DNA from: Xylaria sp. FL1777
Lineage: Eukaryota > Ascomycota > Sordariomycetes > Xylariales > Xylariaceae
Length of the DNA stretch: 64,000 bases
Assembly: GCA_022578965.1 (NCBI GenBank)
Contig: MU400507.1
Coordinates: 434,001-498,000, forward strand
Reading direction: 5' to 3'
Shown piece by piece: positions 58,876 through 64,000 of the stretch (positions within the stretch are counted from its first letter, which is position 1; every line of letters starts with the position of its first letter). The notes under the pieces are model-generated. The model searched no databases. It had not been told where the DNA came from and saw only the letters and a list, made by a program, of their open reading frames with translations. The translations under genes and the position numbers were made by a program.

Positions 58876-59901
58876 TTAGCTCTTCTTCACATCCCATAAT
58901 TCCTCGGCATTGGTTTTGAATAATTGCTTGATGAGGGCTTCATCGCCATCACATATATCCAGTGAGGTCCGAATCCAAGGCCGAATGTCCAAGCCATCGT
59001 ACCGGGTATGTGGCCAGTCAGTCGCAAAAACAACCCTTTGCCGTGCTGTCCTCAGAAGCTCCCGCGCGATCGGGATTACATCTGTTATGCCATCGGTAGC
59101 CGTAGCCATTCGATAAGCACCAGACATCTTCACATACGCTCCTCCACCCTTAAGAAGACGTAGCATTGCATCAAACCCTGGGATGGTAGACGGATCCTGC
59201 GTTCCTGCGTACTTGGGCAAATCAGCTAGTGGCGGGTGGCCCATATGGTCGATGCAAATAATCACACCAAGATCCGGCAATATAGGCTCTAGTAGAGGCA
59301 CCATCTGCATAGGAAGGTATATCTGGATCGCCCACTTGAGTGGGCGTATCGCTGCCGCGTACGTCTGCAGAGTATTTGCGAGCTCGTCCTTTTCCATAAC
59401 TTTCCTTACGGATAGGAGATTGAGTCGCACTCCTCGTACGCCAAGCACATCCCACTGTTGTAAAGTAGACAGCGGGGTAGTCAACGGATCGAAGGTAACG
59501 ACGCCGCGAGATCGGTCCGGACCGAGAATCTTCAGTGCATCCAGGACACAACTGTTATCATTGCCGTAGATTGAAGGCTGCACGAAGACAGCATTGGGAA
59601 TCCCAATAGACTTGGAAAATTGTCTCCAATCCTGTAGGGTGTGCCAATGGGGCTTATATTGAGCGTCTTTTGATAGAGGGAACTGCGGATCAAGAACATG
59701 CATGTGTGAGTCCCAGGCTCCCGATGGGACGCGCTGATCGACTTCGGGCTCTGGCTGCTTCGTCCCGTATAGCCTCGAGGAAAATATGCATGTTGGGGGC
59801 CTATATGACCTCTCGATCTTTGCTGTCACGGCCGTTGCGCTGCGCGAGGTGTGCAGCCTGTACGCAGCTTTGCACGAACTGAGGCCAACTTTTAGCAACA
59901 T
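58876..59901 (-). CDS. Amidohydrolase-family protein (PDC lactonase-like)
   Basis: A single exon encodes 341 residues. The metal-dependent amidohydrolase barrel (PF04909) shows DSHMHVLDP (H66 and H68), GVRGVRLNLL, ICIDHMGHPP, VKMSGAYR and VFATDWPHTR (D295 as the likely catalytic or metal aspartate). The closest general resemblance is to 2-pyrone-4,6-dicarboxylate lactonase, which opens a lactone in aromatic-acid breakdown; fungal relatives have varied or unknown substrates. The first 45 residues are Arg/Ser-rich, hydrophobic and almost without acids, which looks like a mitochondrial targeting sequence. It is tail to tail with the propeller gene, so it could take part in catabolism of a released aglycone or phenolic; that link is speculative. 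The gene looks intact. Confidence 0.88.
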   Translation of the reverse strand: MLLKVGLSSCKAAYRLHTSRSATAVTAKIERSYRPPTCIFSSRLYGTKQPEPEVDQRVPSGAWDSHMHVLDPQFPLSKDAQYKPHWHTLQDWRQFSKSIGIPNAVFVQPSIYGNDNSCVLDALKILGPDRSRGVVTFDPLTTPLSTLQQWDVLGVRGVRLNLLSVRKVMEKDELANTLQTYAAAIRPLKWAIQIYLPMQMVPLLEPILPDLGVIICIDHMGHPPLADLPKYAGTQDPSTIPGFDAMLRLLKGGGAYVKMSGAYRMATATDGITDVIPIARELLRTARQRVVFATDWPHTRYDGLDIRPWIRTSLDICDGDEALIKQLFKTNAEELWDVKKS

Positions 59902-60542
59902 GATAGGGGGAGGGAGATGGTTGTATTAAACACAAAGTGACGGACGCGTGCTTGCTCACTTTACAGAGCTTCAAGCGTTGTTGTTGGGTGATAATGTCAA
60001 TAACCGAGTAACGGGCAATATAGTATGATGAGAGAATAGAATAGGGGAAAAGAGGAAGATGGGAATAAGCATAGTCTAGATAGCCTGGGAGTGTAATAGA
60101 AGTACCTAAGAACCAATAAATGCAGCCCGTCAGCCCGTCAGCCCCAGTGGTGCTACGAAAAAGTCAGGCAAAGTAGCACTTTGCTCGGAATTCAAGCACA
60201 TCTCATCTGCTGCTGGATGATTTTCTCAGACCCCATGCACGAGAAGCTATGTATACCTACTACTATATCGAGATCCACTTACATGAAGATGGGGCAGATA
60301 CCGGTACCGGTAAATCTAGGCAGATCCACGACAACCCCACCAAGGTATGTAGGGTAGTTGAGCTCCCAACCCAAGGCTCTGGAGCCTGCTTACGCCATAA
60401 CACAGATGGGGCGCACAGTGGGTTTTACGGCGATCACTAACCTATGTATACCTACGAAGTAGGTACTACATAAGTACATACTATACTTATCTCTCCCTAC
60501 GTAGTCTCTGTTGGGTAAAGTGTAAGTAGTACGAAGGTCCCA
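59902..60542. other. Intergenic, no gene recognised
   Basis: Upstream region of the amidohydrolase gene. A short tandem CAGCCCGT repeat lies near 60123-60145. Confidence 0.5.
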
Positions 60543-60796
60543 GCAGAAAGTTCTAATCATCGCCAAGCTAATAAACAGTGCAAATTCTTTAGCGTTTTTT
60601 GAACGCGTAGATTATCTACCAACTGCAAGCGGCCCGCATCAAGTGCGAAATTCTTTTTACGGACCGCTTCCAACTGCTGCAGACTGCCACAGATTGCCAA
60701 CCGAACTGCCCATTCAATCGAAGCTGTGCCCAAGCCGTATGGAGCCCAAGCTAGACACACTATGTGGAGTTGCCAAGGATGATTAGAACTTTCTGC
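60543..60796. mobile_element. MITE-like element with 19-bp terminal inverted repeats
   Basis: The 19 bases at 60543-60561 (GCAGAAAGTTCTAATCATC) are the exact reverse complement of 60778-60796. They bound a 254-base unit with no credible coding capacity. The imperfect inverted similarity seems to continue a little inward (CCAAG on each side). That is the structure of a non-autonomous DNA transposon. No clear target-site duplication could be matched in the immediate flanks, so an ancient insertion or a different exact boundary is possible. Confidence 0.65.
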
Positions 60797-61097
60797 CGCG
60801 ACCTCTACATCACTACTGTGGAGAGCCCATTTCGGTTATGCATGTCGCCCCACTACCATACCTCGTGTCTCACTTTTATGCGTAAGGTCACAGAAGTAGC
60901 ATCTTAGTCACAAACGGCGCCGCCCCCTAGAGGAGTATATTCTCAACTTCGCGTTGAAATCTGGTTTACAACGTAAGAATACACAAGAGTAGCGGAATAG
61001 AAACATCATCGTCATACCCATCCCAATTCTCGGCTAGTTCTGGTTTAGCGCCTCCTTGGTTCAACCCTCAAACCTTGCACCCATCATACTCCGCAAA
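60797..61097. other. Intergenic spacer
   Basis: About 300 bases on the 3' side of the HET gene, with nothing recognisable. Confidence 0.5.
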
Positions 61098-63065
61098 TCA
61101 AACAATTACCAGTCGTTCCAGATTGATATTTCGCTTCTTTAGCTCTTCAGGAGTTAGCCTTGGGTCAAAGTACGAGCGTTTATTGTCGCTTCCCATCCTG
61201 AACCAATAAGGATATCCGGCGTGGTCTTGGCTCTCTCGCCATCCTGGAGGTAGGGCAACATCTTGGAGGCGAGGGTCTTGCCATTGTGCTAACCCATCCT
61301 TGTGCTTGAACCTGGGACGATTCGAGGCAAGCAGCCAATGCTTGTAGTTCACCTCCCAGCCGGTGGGCAGCAATCCAAGGAATGCTTCCCCATCATTGTA
61401 TCCAGGGTGGTCAAATTTGCCCACTATACGATACTTAACCTCGGCCGTCTCTTTGCGGAGAGCTATCAGACGCCTGCAACCGAGAATAGCATATAGCAGA
61501 TCGCCTTCTTCGCAGCCATGGAATCCGAGGCCGAGATGGCCATCCTGTGTCCAGCGGCAAGAGTCCCCGTGAAATAGGACTCTGGCGATATGATTGATCA
61601 GTATGAGGCTCTCGGACTTGGCTGGTACCTCATCTGAGACGTCGCTTGCGCTCTCCAGCGCCCAGCTCTTCAGTTCTGATAAGGCAAAATAGATGCTGGA
61701 ATGATTCTTTCTGCCGGTTCTTTCTCTCCACAAACAGCCAAGAAGGCCTTTGGTTAATGTTTCCAGGCGAGCTTCGTCCCATTGGGAGATGTTGTCGCCC
61801 ATATATTTCCTCAGCACCCGTGTTATTGCTTGTTTCAAAACTTCGGGGGGTGAGTTTTTACTAATCGAATGTAACATTCTCCTGCCTAAAACTCCGCATC
61901 TCACCCCATATGTCTCCATTGCATTGTCGTCTGACAGTGAGAAAAAGGCTGCAGCCTCCCCACTTGCTCTGCAATATTGAACCACTCTCGTATTGAGGCC
62001 TGTGTTGAGCCCCAGTTTGTGCAAATCTGGCACCCAGGAGGGCTTTTCTGCATCCTCGCAGAGTGTCAAGACATCGAGACTTCCTTGACTCCGAGCGTAC
62101 TCCAACATAAGATCTCGATAGACTTTTTTTATCGGTTTCGAATAGTCTGGTTGTATGATGAACGTGTGATGTACTGATAGAAGGCCAAGCAGCGCGTATA
62201 TTCTATCACGGTCATCTGAGCATTCGCATGCCCTACACGCATGCATAATATCCAGAACACCTTGATATGTCACCAAGCATCCAAGTTCGAATACATTGAA
62301 TACACTGCGGCCGAAATCAATGTCGTACTTCCCGCGGTTGCGGAGTCGGATAAAACTGTCCATAAAAGCTGCCGCTGACACAAAATGCATCCAGGATACT
62401 TGGTGATTTCCTGCGATGACAACCGAGGACTTTGCTAAGATGACCTCCTGTCGAACCCAGAGCCTTTTAAACCAGTTGCGAGCAAACAAAGCCTTGATTG
62501 CCTGTACCTCTTGTTGTGAATACGGAACATCTTGAGCCGCCCAAGAGAATGCTGGATCCGCATCTTGTATAGGTTTCCATGTGCGTCGACTCGCCTCTAT
62601 CTGGACATTCAAGCCTGTATATTGAATCGCCGCTAATGCTAACCCACTTTCGTCTCTCTCCGGCCCAAGCCAAATGACTGCCCTTTCAGCCTTGCTATAA
62701 ACCTCTCCCATACGAGCCACCTCTCTAGCCCGTTCTCTAAGATCGACTTGGTTGATGCAGACAAAATCGCACCACAGGACCCTATTCAGCTGCTCACGGC
62801 GTAGGTGCTGAAGTGCGACGTACAGGTTTGACCCAAGGCCGATTGTACCACACGGAGTACCATCCGAATCTACGATGAAAGCCGGCAGCCGGGTTGTCTG
62901 GCTTCCCCAAACATAGGAAAGTGCTTCATATGAAGGGGTAATTTCTAGATCGGAAGAAAATTTCGCCTCAATGATCTCGCAGCGTATGGGATCATCAAAC
63001 TGACCAGGGAGAAGCACCAGGAGTCTTATCATCGACTCTGGCAAAGAACGGTACAAATAAGCCAT
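61098..63065 (-). CDS. HET-domain protein with tandem WW-like C-terminus
   Basis: One exon encodes 655 residues. The HET domain occupies about residues 46-210: YEALSYVWG at 46-54, then LWCDFVCINQ (97-106), and RMGEVYSKAERAVIWLG (118-134), the standard HET core blocks. HET proteins mediate vegetative (heterokaryon) incompatibility, with recognition of non-self triggering cell death; many copies are of unknown partner. The middle shows the usual DRIYALLGL block. At the C-terminus, residues 566-600 start LPTGWEV and end GLAQWQDPR, and residues 605-637 start LPPGWRES and end RSYFDPR. Both match the WW-domain frame (LPxGW...DPR), although the second lacks its second tryptophan (Tyr instead). WW domains bind proline-rich peptides. 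The lack of introns and of frame damage suggests a live gene. Confidence 0.9.
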   Translation of the reverse strand: MAYLYRSLPESMIRLLVLLPGQFDDPIRCEIIEAKFSSDLEITPSYEALSYVWGSQTTRLPAFIVDSDGTPCGTIGLGSNLYVALQHLRREQLNRVLWCDFVCINQVDLRERAREVARMGEVYSKAERAVIWLGPERDESGLALAAIQYTGLNVQIEASRRTWKPIQDADPAFSWAAQDVPYSQQEVQAIKALFARNWFKRLWVRQEVILAKSSVVIAGNHQVSWMHFVSAAAFMDSFIRLRNRGKYDIDFGRSVFNVFELGCLVTYQGVLDIMHACRACECSDDRDRIYALLGLLSVHHTFIIQPDYSKPIKKVYRDLMLEYARSQGSLDVLTLCEDAEKPSWVPDLHKLGLNTGLNTRVVQYCRASGEAAAFFSLSDDNAMETYGVRCGVLGRRMLHSISKNSPPEVLKQAITRVLRKYMGDNISQWDEARLETLTKGLLGCLWRERTGRKNHSSIYFALSELKSWALESASDVSDEVPAKSESLILINHIARVLFHGDSCRWTQDGHLGLGFHGCEEGDLLYAILGCRRLIALRKETAEVKYRIVGKFDHPGYNDGEAFLGLLPTGWEVNYKHWLLASNRPRFKHKDGLAQWQDPRLQDVALPPGWRESQDHAGYPYWFRMGSDNKRSYFDPRLTPEELKKRNINLERLVIV

Positions 63066-63739
63066 CTTGTTTGGGATTTAACGGTGCCACCCAAGCGAAC
63101 TTTCAATAAAAAAAACATGACTGTGGGTAGAAAACTACAACAAAATCATGCCATGGTAGAATTTCTCAAATTTCTTATGAGGCTATTTATTGGCTCCGTA
63201 AGCTGTCTGACGAATTTCTACCGAATCTAGATCCAAGTGCCCGGCTCCTGCAGCGTGAAGGTCGGAGATGCGAGCAAAGGAGGTTCAATACCTCCTGTCT
63301 GTATTCCACCCACCCTGCACCCTGCCCACGAAGAGCTGTAACAGCGAGTAACGGTAACGATCTGGGCGGCTCTGCGTGCTGACCGAAAATCCCTGTCCAG
63401 GCCCCATGGGGAGACATGCAGCGGTCATGCATTGTTACACCAAAGCAGTAATCCCACGTCTTGCATGCATGCGGTCAGCACGACCCCATCTATTGCGTAC
63501 TGCGTAGGGAGCGAGTAAGAGGAGGTTGTGGCTGATTTGGAGCGGGGGTTTTCTCAGTCCACATTCATGCAAGTATTCATGCAGGACGTAGGCCGGCGCT
63601 GCGTGACAACATGTCGGATCTCAAGAGTACCTATCGATCGTAAAATCTTCCCTCCAGTCCTCAGCATACGGCACAATGAATGGGAAACTCGATTAATGCG
63701 CTGGCATCTTTCTTCTACGAGAATCAATTATTCAACACA
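63066..63739. other. Divergent intergenic region
   Basis: Upstream of both the HET gene and the gene at the window end. Open frames here have no recognisable features. Confidence 0.45.
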
Positions 63740-64000
63740 ATGGCTCGGCCACGAGTAATGTACATGGGTGCGAGGCTACTTACCCCAAAGACTTCGAAAC
63801 TACAGATTGTCACCCGGAACCTCGCTACTCATGAAGGAATTCAGAGGCTTGCTATTATTGACGACTACCTCAACACGTCTGCTGCACACTTCTCCCACAT
63901 ACCACCTTCTAAGCTGCAGATCACCACGTTTAGAGACACTATTGTTCCCCTAAATGAAACTGAGGCTGCTCGTCTAATTGAACGTCTACGACCTTTTGAC
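63740..64000 (+). CDS. Probable D-2-hydroxyacid dehydrogenase, 5' part only
   Basis: An open frame runs from ATG at 63740 to the window edge (87 codons, no stop). After a basic start, the sequence RLAIIDDYLNTSAAHFSHIP followed by QITTFRDTIVPLNE and ARLIERLRPFD matches the N-terminal catalytic subdomain of fungal NAD-dependent D-isomer 2-hydroxyacid dehydrogenases, where a xxAxLDDY strand is followed by a FxDT block and a RLQPFD-type helix. The NAD-binding GxGxxG and the catalytic Arg/Glu/His lie beyond the window, so the call rests on one-quarter of the protein. A second in-frame Met (63758) is an alternative start. It is transcribed away from the HET gene. The enzyme class is likely; the substrate cannot be told. 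Confidence 0.6.
   Translation, partial: MARPRVMYMGARLLTPKTSKLQIVTRNLATHEGIQRLAIIDDYLNTSAAHFSHIPPSKLQITTFRDTIVPLNETEAARLIERLRPFD

Noticed and set aside
1..64000. CRISPR array, bacterial operon or prophage
   Set aside because: No regularly spaced repeats, no Shine-Dalgarno spacing and pervasive spliceosomal introns; the DNA is fungal.

Overview
This window is nuclear DNA of a filamentous ascomycete (Pezizomycotina). The evidence is many short GT-AG introns (about 48-130 bases) with CTAAC-like branch points, Zn2Cys6 regulators, a HET-domain gene, secreted fungal-type enzymes, and a 7.4 kb AT-saturated tract that looks like a retrotransposon destroyed by repeat-induced point mutation (RIP). The genus cannot be named from the sequence alone. 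No rRNA, convincing tRNA or CRISPR array was seen. Exon structures were built by eye from reading frames and splice signals.

Region 1 (1-15.6 kb): a small P-loop kinase, an acetoacetate-decarboxylase-like protein, a nine-exon Zn2Cys6 transcription factor with one defective-looking splice donor, a MYND zinc-finger protein and an Fe(II)/2-oxoglutarate oxygenase-like protein. Region 2 (17-21.7 kb): a secreted cyclase-family hydrolase faces a cytochrome P450 tail to tail. An AAGTCCGA motif recurs upstream of both, which suggests a small co-regulated metabolic locus.

Region 3 (24.9-43.9 kb): two Dal5/allantoate-permease-type MFS transporters flank an LTR retroelement (26,934-34,350), a small membrane protein and a seven-helix receptor of the cAMP-receptor-like class. 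The two 195-bp LTRs differ only by transitions. The mutated half of each LTR is the half facing inward, so the RIP tract begins and ends inside the LTRs.

Region 4 (43.9-50.2 kb) is gene-poor, with a coding relic near 48.3-49.0 kb. Region 5 (50.2-63.1 kb) carries a Zn2Cys6 regulator, a secreted GH3 beta-glucosidase and, divergent from it, a secreted beta-propeller protein of the type annotated as saponin hydrolase. Next come a PF04909-type amidohydrolase, a 254-bp MITE-like element and a HET protein with two WW-like motifs at its C-terminus. The regulator, GH3 and propeller genes together are the best candidate for an interesting system: a possible locus for removing sugars from plant saponins. 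The window ends inside the first exon of a probable D-2-hydroxyacid dehydrogenase.
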